DNA of 56,482 bases from a virus. Positions 45,248 to 52,502 of the stretch are shown in pieces. The stretch spans positions 1 to 56,482 of IMG/VR virus record IMGVR_UViG_3300030106_008084. One strand, given 5' to 3'. Each line of letters opens with the position of its first letter. Position 1 is the stretch's first letter. The notes under the pieces are model-generated. The model saw only the letters and a list, made by a program, of their open reading frames with translations, had not been told where the DNA came from and made no database searches. Made by a program: the position numbers and the translations under genes.

Positions 45248-46924
45248 CTATCCAACAGATATTTTTAAATCTGTACCATCTCTCCATACAATTCCTGCTA
45301 CAGAAGGATCGCTTGTTGGTAAAGCCCCAGCACTTAAATATAAACACTTAGCATGTAACGTATCTGCAGCTACTGTATCGATATCACTTCCTACAACAGA
45401 AGAACCACTGTGTAATACTTGGTTGTTTTTACCTCCTGCGATAAAGCTAAAACACTGACCACCGCAATGGATGCTGTTACTCTTACCACCTACAATAGCA
45501 CTATAACACCCTGATCCTAAAATACAATTTGACTCTCCTCCACCTACAAATCCATGTGTATTGGATAAGCAATTGTCTTCGCCACCCGCTATAGTTGCAT
45601 AGCAAACAGTACTCTCATTACCACATCCGCCTCCAATGAAAGAATCACTTGCATTTGACTGTATGCAATTTGATCTGCCTCCAACTACTGAACTATAATT
45701 AGCACTACCTAATACGTAGTTAGCTTGACCACCGACGATAGTTGAATATGTAGTAGTTACACAGCTACAAAAACCGCCTACAAGAACGCTACAATGACCC
45801 TGCACGCTGTTAGCTGTACCGCTTCCTACAAAGCCATGATTGCTATTGCATAGACTGTTTTGTTGTCCGCCTACAATAGTACCTAGATTGGAACTATTAA
45901 TAGTATTACTAACTCCTCCTCCAATGAATGCACAATTAGCTGTAGCAGTATTATTACTACCGCCGACAACTACCGAACATCCATTAGCGGTGCAATTATT
46001 TTCTCCACCTCCAATAAAACTTCTACTTCCTGTAGCACAGTTACTACGTCCTCCAACAATAGCTCCACCTAAGTTGGTTACCCTATTGCCATCGCCTCCA
46101 CCTACAAATGAACTTAATCCACAGGCAAGGTTATTAAGTCCTCCAACAACAATATCATAATCTTTTTCTGCCTGGTTAAAGCAACCGCCTCCTATAAAGG
46201 AATAGCAACCATGTGTTACGTTACATCGGCCAGATGTTATACTTGAATGATCACCTAACGTACGACTACTTAGACCAGCACCTAAAAAGGAATAATCGCT
46301 TATAGCACTTAAATTAGTTCCTCCCGCTACTGCACTATACGTGCCATGAATACCATTTTGGTATCCTCCAGCTATAGTTGAGCAACTACCACATGTCATT
46401 ACATTATGACTACCACCACCAATAGCTGCCACAGGTGAACTACAATTAAGGTTGTTGTCTGCACCACCAGCTATGGTGGTATTAACGCTTCTCGACATGT
46501 TAAATCTACCTCCGCCAATCACACTTCTGTCACATGTTTGAAAATTGCATACTCCACCTCCTATTACATTATGCGATCCATTACAAATTGAATGCTTACA
46601 GCCTCCTCCTACACTGTTTAGTACAGCGGTACACGCGATAGTAACTTCACATCCGATAACCAAATTAGATGTACCACTTAATTGACCAACAACTGTTACT
46701 CCAGACTGAAAACATTGACTACAATTAAAATAATTAATTTTATTTGGTGAGGCTAGCGGTGTAACTGCTCCAGTTGTAACAGCGCCAGATAGATATCCTG
46801 CGATTGAAGAAAGCGATGATCTAGAAGTTACAGCACTACCTCGAGGGTCTTGCACCAACGCTACTAATTCATCACCATCGTACTCATTTCCCTCTACGGG
46901 AAGCTCAGAAATCTTAATCGCCAT
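45248..46924 (-). CDS. Tail fibre with Cys-rich GGG..N beta-solenoid repeats (558 aa)
   Basis: N-terminal module MAIKISELPVEGNEYDGDEL is typical of fibre attachment domains in marine phages. From about residue 85 to 515 runs a repeat of roughly 16-17 residues of the form SxIGGGxxNxxxxxxx, about 25 copies, probably a trimeric beta-solenoid shaft like YadA-type heads. About 30 Cys residues sit mostly in the positions flanking the GG turn. The C-terminus LPTSDPSVAGIVWRDGTDLK is a cap I recognise from similar fibres. AATAAATA lies 5 nt upstream. Confidence 0.8.
   Translation of the reverse strand: MAIKISELPVEGNEYDGDELVALVQDPRGSAVTSRSSLSSIAGYLSGAVTTGAVTPLASPNKINYFNCSQCFQSGVTVVGQLSGTSNLVIGCEVTIACTAVLNSVGGGCKHSICNGSHNVIGGGVCNFQTCDRSVIGGGRFNMSRSVNTTIAGGADNNLNCSSPVAAIGGGSHNVMTCGSCSTIAGGYQNGIHGTYSAVAGGTNLSAISDYSFLGAGLSSRTLGDHSSITSGRCNVTHGCYSFIGGGCFNQAEKDYDIVVGGLNNLACGLSSFVGGGDGNRVTNLGGAIVGGRSNCATGSRSFIGGGENNCTANGCSVVVGGSNNTATANCAFIGGGVSNTINSSNLGTIVGGQQNSLCNSNHGFVGSGTANSVQGHCSVLVGGFCSCVTTTYSTIVGGQANYVLGSANYSSVVGGRSNCIQSNASDSFIGGGCGNESTVCYATIAGGEDNCLSNTHGFVGGGESNCILGSGCYSAIVGGKSNSIHCGGQCFSFIAGGKNNQVLHSGSSVVGSDIDTVAADTLHAKCLYLSAGALPTSDPSVAGIVWRDGTDLKISVG
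45380..46672 (-). repeat. Degenerate protein-level repeat array (GGG..N units)
   Basis: About 25 degenerate units of 48-51 nt encoding xIGGGxxN-type turns. Codons vary between units, so the array is conserved in protein more than in DNA. Confidence 0.8.
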
Positions 46925-46929
46925 ACTTA

Positions 46930-46937
46930 TATTTATT
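46930..46937 (-). promoter_or_regulatory. Late-type promoter element
   Basis: AATAAATA, 5 nt before the ATG at 46924, abutting the upstream TAA (46937-46939). Confidence 0.65.
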
Positions 46938-47182
46938 TACTTAGGTGCTTTTAATCGGCAACAAATAGCAATAACTATTGCAAACACACCTGAAAGAATT
47001 AAATGCTTCTTAAATCCTTCAACGTTTTCACTTACAGTACAATATAAATCCCCATCAGTTGTTAAGGCTCCTTTATTTAAAGCATCTAAATACACATTAA
47101 CCATATCTACACAAAAGTACCCTCTAATGACAAATGCTAAAATAATAGCAGCTAAAATATAGACTAGATATTTTGGTTTCAT
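46937..47182 (-). CDS. Small two-helix membrane protein, possible lysis partner (81 aa)
   Basis: Hydrophobic segments at about residues 5-19 (YLVYILAAIILAFVI) and 61-76 (LILSGVFAIVIAICC), with a polar loop carrying two Cys between them. The ATG overlaps the holin stop by one base (TAATG), so translation is coupled. An antiholin or spanin-like role is possible from the position alone. Confidence 0.6.
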   Translation of the reverse strand: MKPKYLVYILAAIILAFVIRGYFCVDMVNVYLDALNKGALTTDGDLYCTVSENVEGFKKHLILSGVFAIVIAICCRLKAPK

Positions 47183-47499
47183 TATTTCTTAATAACCTTC
47201 TCTGGGTTATCTGCAAATTTTTTACCTAATTTTACTATACCTTCAATTACCTCAGGTGATATAACACCGATAATTCCATATGTTACTGCTTTATAAAGAG
47301 ATGAAATCTCTGTTTGCTCAAGTATAAACCATGCTATTCCAGCTGATATACCAGCAGTCAATATCTTTTTAAGCTGTTGACCCCATGTGTAGTTATTCTC
47401 GCCGGATAGCAAACGAGCTAGCATAGCGCCGGCCCCTATTAAAGGTACGACCCATCCACCGCTTAGAAACTCTTTGAGTAGGGATTTTTCCGGCTCCAT
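47182..47499 (-). CDS. Holin, LydA-like
   Basis: 105 residues with an N-terminal short helix, then GGWVVPLIGAGAMLARLLSG (14-33), AGISAGIAWFILE (49-61) and AVTYGIIGVISPEVIEGIVK (71-90), the three-helix pattern of LydA-type phage holins, and a Lys-rich tail. Holins open the inner membrane at lysis. No endolysin gene is visible in this window. CATAAATA lies 6 nt before the ATG, so expression is late. Confidence 0.75.
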   Translation of the reverse strand: MEPEKSLLKEFLSGGWVVPLIGAGAMLARLLSGENNYTWGQQLKKILTAGISAGIAWFILEQTEISSLYKAVTYGIIGVISPEVIEGIVKLGKKFADNPEKVIKK

Positions 47500-47505
47500 T
47501 TTATA

Positions 47506-47513
47506 TATTTATG
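47506..47513 (-). promoter_or_regulatory. Late-type promoter element for holin
   Basis: CATAAATA, 6 nt before the ATG at 47499. Confidence 0.65.
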
Positions 47514-47587
47514 GAAAAAACTACGTAGTTCTAGAGATATGTTAATATATTCTTGATTTTATGATAATACAAATATAATAGAAGATA

Positions 47588-48295
47588 GTGAAAATTTTAT
47601 TCGACGAAGCGTCTCATACCTATACTCATAAAGATACAAAAGAACAATTTACTTCCGTTACTACTTTTCTTGGAAGATATAAACCTCCATTTGATTCTGA
47701 TAAGCATGCTACTAGAGTAGCTAAGCGTGAAGGTGTAAGTAAAGAGTTAGTTCTAGAGATGTGGGAAGAAGAAAAGAATAGAGCTTGTGAAAGAGGTACT
47801 AATATTCATAAGCTATTAGAGGATTATATTGAGTATGGTGAGATAGAAGATACTTATGGTTGGTTGTATAAATCATATGATAAAGCTGTTGAACGTACAA
47901 TAGATCCTTTCGATAATGTACTATGCGAGAACTTACTTTATAACGAAGAGATTAAGATTGCTGGTACTGCTGATTTAATTTACGAGCATAAGGATGATAC
48001 CTTTACTATTGGTGATTTTAAAACTAATAAAAGATTTAGATTTAGTTCACAATATAAAGAGAGAATGAATCCACCTGTAGATCATTTTGATTATTGTGAG
48101 TTTAATACATACGCGTTACAACTCTCTTTCTATGCTTGGCTTTATGAAAGAGCGACAGGTAAAAAATGCCGCAAGTGTGTTATATTTTATTTGAAAGAAG
48201 ATAGATTTTTATCTTATCATGTAAATTATCTTAAGTCAGATATTTATAATATTATTAGTACAGCTAATTTAGGTAGTGATTGGATGGATGTTTAA
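47588..48295 (+). CDS. PD-(D/E)XK (RecB-like) nuclease
   Basis: 235 residues, GTG start. Motifs in order: RGTNIHKLLEDY (70-81, RecB-type His), AGTADLIYEH (125-134) with the first acidic ligand, IGDFKTNK (141-148) with D143 and K145, and YALQLSFYAWLYE, the Q-xxx-Y helix. This is the RecB/Cas4-type nuclease core. In phages such proteins serve in recombination, host DNA degradation or repair. TATAAT at 47574-47579 is 8 nt upstream without the AGGAACT box. Confidence 0.85.
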   Translation: MKILFDEASHTYTHKDTKEQFTSVTTFLGRYKPPFDSDKHATRVAKREGVSKELVLEMWEEEKNRACERGTNIHKLLEDYIEYGEIEDTYGWLYKSYDKAVERTIDPFDNVLCENLLYNEEIKIAGTADLIYEHKDDTFTIGDFKTNKRFRFSSQYKERMNPPVDHFDYCEFNTYALQLSFYAWLYERATGKKCRKCVIFYLKEDRFLSYHVNYLKSDIYNIISTANLGSDWMDV

Positions 48296-48915
48296 GTAGC
48301 AAGTAAAGCGTTACAGAAATCCCAGTTTACTATCTCAAAATAATTTTCAAGCCATTCACCTCTCTTTGGACCATACATTAGGTAGTAGCTATGCTCCCAG
48401 ACATCTACACCTAATACTGGCTTACCTAAATTAAACATAAGCGGATTATCTTGATTTGGAGTTCTTACTAAATCAAGTCTATCATCTTTCTCTACTAACC
48501 AACCCCATCCGGAGCCAAATTGACCTTTTGCATTCTCTATAAACTCTTTTTTAAATTTATTAAATGTACCAAACCTCTTTACTATTCTATCTTTTATTTC
48601 TCCGTTAAAGTTACTTCCTCCAGGTGTCATCATGTTAAAAAACAATTGATGGTTATAAGCACCGCCGGCGTTATCTTTTATATGATCATTATACTTTTTT
48701 ATATCTTTAACCAGCTCAACTAACGGTGGCTTTCTCCTACTACTCATAGCTGCATTTAGCTTTTTAACATATCCTTTATAATGGTCATTGTAATGAAAAT
48801 CAGTAGTTTGTCTATTTACTACAGGCTCTAAAGCGCTAAGAGAATAAGGAAGCTTAATAGGTTTATAAGTATTAACCTTTTCTAAAAGTAAATCTACTTG
48901 ATTTAAAAACTTCAT
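48292..48915 (-). CDS. sodA: Superoxide dismutase, Mn-type of the Fe/Mn family
   Basis: 207 residues. Metal ligands H41 (DFHYNDHYKGYV), H89 (AYNHQLFF), D171 and H175 (VDVWEHSYYL) are all present, as is the FGSGWGWLV core. GG at 84-85 before the NH and Q155 in PNQDNPL are Mn-type marks; Fe enzymes usually have Gln at the former site and Ala at the latter. Converts superoxide to oxygen and hydrogen peroxide in the cytoplasm. ATTAAATA lies 6 nt upstream, so it is probably a late gene protecting the infected cell. Rare cargo in phages. Confidence 0.92.
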   Translation of the reverse strand: MKFLNQVDLLLEKVNTYKPIKLPYSLSALEPVVNRQTTDFHYNDHYKGYVKKLNAAMSSRRKPPLVELVKDIKKYNDHIKDNAGGAYNHQLFFNMMTPGGSNFNGEIKDRIVKRFGTFNKFKKEFIENAKGQFGSGWGWLVEKDDRLDLVRTPNQDNPLMFNLGKPVLGVDVWEHSYYLMYGPKRGEWLENYFEIVNWDFCNALLAT

Positions 48916-48921
48916 TTACTA

Positions 48922-48929
48922 TATTTAAT
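48922..48929 (-). promoter_or_regulatory. Late-type promoter element for SOD
   Basis: ATTAAATA, 6 nt before the ATG at 48915, back-to-back with the plus-strand element at 48931. Confidence 0.65.
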
Positions 48930-48930
48930 A

Positions 48931-48938
48931 AATAAATA
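48931..48938 (+). promoter_or_regulatory. Late-type promoter element
   Basis: AATAAATA, 5 nt before the ATG at 48944. Two divergent promoters fit in the 28 bp between starts. Confidence 0.65.
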
Positions 48939-48943
48939 GCAAT

Positions 48944-49147
48944 ATGACACGGAGTGCTCTTCTAAAAAAATTTGATAAAGAAACTGAAAACCTTTGGGAT
49001 CAATTATATAAAATTAAAGACTTACTTGAAAGCGCTGAGGATTATGAGCTTTCTGAGCTAGGAGGAAAATTTTTAGATCAAATAGCTGAAGGAATAGAAG
49101 ATGGAGATATATCCTTAGAAGATATTAGAGATCAAATATCTGGTTGA
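48944..49147 (+). CDS. Small acidic helical protein (67 aa)
   Basis: MTRSALLKKFDKETENLWDQ, then LGGKFLDQIAEGIEDGDISL; acidic, probably two or three helices. Family not recognised. It has a textbook late promoter 5 nt upstream and lies divergent to SOD. Confidence 0.65.
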   Translation: MTRSALLKKFDKETENLWDQLYKIKDLLESAEDYELSELGGKFLDQIAEGIEDGDISLEDIRDQISG

Positions 49148-49162
49148 TTTCATAGAAAGCTA

Positions 49163-49177
49163 CGTATAATATACGTG
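49163..49177 (+). promoter_or_regulatory. Inverted repeat over a TATAAT box upstream of GMP reductase
   Basis: The plus strand reads cgtataatatacgtg here: arms ACGTAT/ATACGT separated by AAT (arms at 49162-49167 and 49171-49176), with TATAAT at 49165-49170, 9 nt before the ATG at 49180. It could be a promoter with an operator, or chance in AT-rich DNA. Confidence 0.4.
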
Positions 49178-49179
49178 GC

Positions 49180-50220
49180 ATGCGTATAGAGACAGAGCTA
49201 AAGTACGATTTTGATGATGTTCTTATTCGACCTAAAAGGTCGACGCTGACGTCACGAAAAGAGGTTGATTTAACTAGAACGTTTAGATTTAAATACGGTG
49301 GTTCGTATCACGGTATACCAGTTATGGCTGCTAATATGGACGGTGTTGGTACATTAGAGGTAGGAAGAACCTTGAGTGACTTAGATCTCTTTACTTGTTA
49401 CAAGAAAGACATTGATGAAAAGGAGCTTATTGAAGAGCTTAAAGATAATAAAGGTAAGCATGTAGCTGTAACTGTAGGTAGGAATGAGTATGATTATGAG
49501 AGGTTAGCTCGTATTAATAAGAAAGCTCCAGTCCGTAATATTTGTATTGATGTAGCGAATGGTTATACTCAAGCGCTTGTTGACTTTGTAAAGGTAGTAA
49601 GAAGAACGTTTCCTCAAAGGACAATTATAGCGGGTAATGTTGTAACAGGTGAAATGGTTGAAGAGCTACTCTTAGCAGGAGCAGATATTATTAAAGTTGG
49701 TATTGGATCAGGAAGCGTTTGTACTACACGGCTAAAGACTGGAGTTGGTTATCCTCAGTTTAGTTGCATTGCCGAATGTGCTGATGCTGCTCATGGATTA
49801 GATGGTCATATTATTGCTGATGGAGGATGTACTACGCCAGGTGATGTAGCTAAAGCATTTGGTGCTGGAGCTGATTTTGTAATGCTTGGATCGATGTTAG
49901 CTGGTTCGACAGAAGGTGGTGGAGAAAAAATTACTATCGATGATAAAGAGTATGTAGAATTCTATGGAATGAGTAGTAAGAAGGCTAACGAAAAACATAA
50001 CGGTGGTCTTAAAGATTACAGAACGTCAGAGGGACGTAGAGTAGTTCTTCCATATAAAGGACCTATGCGTTATATTGTTCAAGATATTTTAGGAGGTATT
50101 AGAAGTACATGTACGTATGTTGGAGCTGCTAAGCTAAAGCATTTAAGTAAATGCGCTACGTTTGTTAGATGTACTAAAACGCATAGTAAGATATATGAAC
50201 CTAATACCTTAGAGATTTAA
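49180..50220 (+). CDS. guaC: GMP reductase
   Basis: 346 residues, essentially the length of E. coli GuaC and alignable along its whole length: MRIETELKYDFDDVLIRPKR, CIDVANGYTQALVDF, AGNVVTGEMVEELLLAGADI, KVGIGSGSVCTTRLKTGVGY with catalytic C181, and IADGGCTTPGDVAKAFGAGA. The lack of CBS domains and this close match favour GMP reductase over IMP dehydrogenase. It converts GMP to IMP with NADPH, moving guanine nucleotides toward adenine. The RmlD-like gene follows after 1 nt. Confidence 0.92.
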   Translation: MRIETELKYDFDDVLIRPKRSTLTSRKEVDLTRTFRFKYGGSYHGIPVMAANMDGVGTLEVGRTLSDLDLFTCYKKDIDEKELIEELKDNKGKHVAVTVGRNEYDYERLARINKKAPVRNICIDVANGYTQALVDFVKVVRRTFPQRTIIAGNVVTGEMVEELLLAGADIIKVGIGSGSVCTTRLKTGVGYPQFSCIAECADAAHGLDGHIIADGGCTTPGDVAKAFGAGADFVMLGSMLAGSTEGGGEKITIDDKEYVEFYGMSSKKANEKHNGGLKDYRTSEGRRVVLPYKGPMRYIVQDILGGIRSTCTYVGAAKLKHLSKCATFVRCTKTHSKIYEPNTLEI

Positions 50221-50221
50221 T

Positions 50222-51088
50222 ATGAGTAAAAAAATTGTAATACTTGGAAATGGATATGTCGGAGGTAATCTATACGATAGGTTACTTTATAATGAAAAAA
50301 AGCCCTATGATGTTAATATTGAAAAGAGAAAGCTCTTAAACTATAATGATATAAAAAATTTAGAAATATATCTAGATAACGAAAAACCAGATTATGTTAT
50401 AAACTGCTCAGGATTTACTGGAAGGCCTAATGTAGATGAAGGCGAGCTTAAAAAAGAGCTTTGCTTTGAACTGAATACATTTGGACCGCTAAGGGTAAGT
50501 AACCTATGCAAGACAAAGAACATTAACTATATTCATATTTCATCTGGGTGCATTTATACTGGGTATGATAAGTGTTGGGAAGAAGATGATGAACCTAATT
50601 TTGGTTTATTTAATGAAGAATCTTCTACATATTCTAAAAGCAAACATGCATTTGAATTAGGTTGTGATTGGGGTTTAATATTGAGAGTAAGGATGCCATT
50701 TTGTGATATTCTCCATGATAGATCTTTCATTACAAAGATATATAAGTATGATAATCTAATTGATAGAGTTAACTCCAAGACATATATTCCACAACTTCTT
50801 GATTTTATAGAGCATTTTATTAGCAAAGGTTATGAAGCTAAAGAAAAAGATATCTTAAACTTTGTTAACCCCGAAGCTTTATCAACAGCAAGAGTAACTC
50901 AACTAATGGAGAAGTATGACGTATCAAATCCAGACTGGGAATGGGTTCACTTTTGCGATCTTAATACTACAGCTAACAGATCTAACTGTGTAATGTCGAC
51001 TGATAAGCTAGAAAACGAATATGGTTACGAAATGTGGACAGAAGAAGTTGCACTTGAGAGTGCGCTGACTAATATAATAAGTGTATGA
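50222..51088 (+). CDS. NAD(P)-dependent sugar reductase/epimerase, RmlD-like
   Basis: 288 residues, short-chain dehydrogenase fold: KIVILGNGYVGGNL (4-17) binds the dinucleotide, YVINCSGFTG follows strand 4, HISSGCIY carries the catalytic Ser region and YSKSKHAFE the YxxxK pair. Such enzymes reduce or epimerise nucleotide-linked deoxysugars. ATGA overlap with the next gene. Exact product unknown; RmlD-type dTDP-4-keto reductase is the best guess since RmlB lies in the same operon. Confidence 0.8.
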   Translation: MSKKIVILGNGYVGGNLYDRLLYNEKKPYDVNIEKRKLLNYNDIKNLEIYLDNEKPDYVINCSGFTGRPNVDEGELKKELCFELNTFGPLRVSNLCKTKNINYIHISSGCIYTGYDKCWEEDDEPNFGLFNEESSTYSKSKHAFELGCDWGLILRVRMPFCDILHDRSFITKIYKYDNLIDRVNSKTYIPQLLDFIEHFISKGYEAKEKDILNFVNPEALSTARVTQLMEKYDVSNPDWEWVHFCDLNTTANRSNCVMSTDKLENEYGYEMWTEEVALESALTNIISV

Positions 51089-51528
51089 GTAAAGAAGTTT
51101 TAGGATTCACTGCGGGTAACTTTGATTTGTTACATCCAGGTTATATAAAATGCTTTAGAGAAGCTAAGAGGCATTGCGATAGGTTCATCGTGTTCTTACA
51201 ACGCGATCCTTCTCTTCATAGAAAAAGTAAATACAAGCCTGTTATTCCATTATTTGATAGGTATGAAGCTTTAATGTCAATCAAATATATTGACGATGTC
51301 TATTGTTATCAAACAGAACAAGAGTTGTATGATCTAATTAAGTTCTTTAAACCTGACATTAGAATTCTAGGAGAAGATTATATCACTAAAGAGTCATTTA
51401 CAGGAGATGATTTGCCACCAGAAATTATCTATACTACTCGTTCTCATGGATGGTCTACTACTAAACTTAAAGATTTAATTACTGCACAGACTGTTAAGCA
51501 GAATCCTGAGACATACAAAAAGATATGA
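51085..51528 (+). CDS. Cytidylyltransferase-like protein
   Basis: 147 residues of the nucleotidyltransferase alpha/beta-phosphodiesterase superfamily: LGFTAGNFDLLHPGYIKCF holds the HxGH box as HPGY (17-20), with Tyr in place of the second His, and RSHGWSTTKLKD (near 120-131) is the C-terminal RTxGISTT-type motif. Relatives make CDP-glycerol or activate sugars with CTP/ATP. The Tyr replacement could lower or change activity. Coupled to both neighbours by ATGA overlaps. Confidence 0.8.
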   Translation: MSKEVLGFTAGNFDLLHPGYIKCFREAKRHCDRFIVFLQRDPSLHRKSKYKPVIPLFDRYEALMSIKYIDDVYCYQTEQELYDLIKFFKPDIRILGEDYITKESFTGDDLPPEIIYTTRSHGWSTTKLKDLITAQTVKQNPETYKKI

Positions 51529-52502
51529 GTACATATGTTGTTACAGGAGGTTGTGGTTTTATAGGGTCATACGTTATACAAGAGCTTCTTAAGAGTAAAG
51601 ATAAAAAGCTCTTTATATATAATATTGATAAGATGGGTGTAGGTTCATCTGAAGAAAATGTTATTGACGATAAGCGAGTACAAAATCACTTTATTGATAT
51701 CTCTAATGATGAGCATTGGAGACTTCATATGGCTAACCCTTTAGACTTTATTGACAAGGATGTTGATTATGTTATACATTTAGCTGCAGAGTCTCATGTT
51801 GATAGATCTATAGATAATCCTCTATCTTTTGCCTATTCTAACTTAATCGGCACTGCTAAAGTTTTAGAATTAGTACGCAAGCATAGCGCTAGACTTGTTC
51901 ATGTATCTACTGATGAAGTGTATGGTCATTTAGGAGAGAAGGACCCTCCGTTCTCCGAAGATAGTCCTCTAGCTCCACGCTCACCTTATTCTTCTACAAA
52001 AGCAGGGTCAGATCTCTTAGTTCAATCATACATAACTACTTTCGGTATTGATGCGTCAATAACTAGATGCTGTAATAATTTTGGACCTAGACAAGGAGAT
52101 GAGAAACTAATACCAACCGTAATAAGATCTATAATACAAGGAAATAAAGTACCGGTATATGGAACAGGAAAGAATATTCGCGAATGGATTCATGCAGAAG
52201 ATCATGCTAAAGCTATTATAGAAGTATTGCATGATGATGTACCTGCTACTGTTTATAACATTCCAGGTAACGTTGTATGTAATAATTTAGATCTAATTAA
52301 AAAGGTAATAAAAGAGATTGAGCATCAGTTTCCATCATACAAGAGAAAAAAGAGTGATTATATGGAGCTTGTACCAGATAGAAAAGGACATGATTTTAAG
52401 TATCAACTTAGTACTAAGCATAATTTATCTGCAGTAAAGAAGCAGAAGAAGTTTAATCTATCTCAGACTGTTAAGTATTACGTTAACAAGTATAGATCTT
52501 AA
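51525..52502 (+). CDS. rmlB: dTDP-glucose 4,6-dehydratase, RmlB-like
   Basis: 325 residues. TGGCGFIGS (7-15) is the NAD site; VIHLAAESHVDRSIDNP, the catalytic T129-D130-E131 (VSTDEVYG), Y155-K159 (YSSTKA) and NNFGPRQ are RmlB hallmarks. It turns dTDP-glucose into dTDP-4-keto-6-deoxyglucose, feeding deoxysugar synthesis. Last gene of the four-gene cassette starting with GMP reductase. The stop overlaps that of the minus-strand gene by 4 nt. Confidence 0.88.
   Translation: MSTYVVTGGCGFIGSYVIQELLKSKDKKLFIYNIDKMGVGSSEENVIDDKRVQNHFIDISNDEHWRLHMANPLDFIDKDVDYVIHLAAESHVDRSIDNPLSFAYSNLIGTAKVLELVRKHSARLVHVSTDEVYGHLGEKDPPFSEDSPLAPRSPYSSTKAGSDLLVQSYITTFGIDASITRCCNNFGPRQGDEKLIPTVIRSIIQGNKVPVYGTGKNIREWIHAEDHAKAIIEVLHDDVPATVYNIPGNVVCNNLDLIKKVIKEIEHQFPSYKRKKSDYMELVPDRKGHDFKYQLSTKHNLSAVKKQKKFNLSQTVKYYVNKYRS

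Noticed and set aside
45380-46672. CRISPR-like array
   Set aside because: The periodicity is protein-coding, degenerate at DNA level, without spacers.
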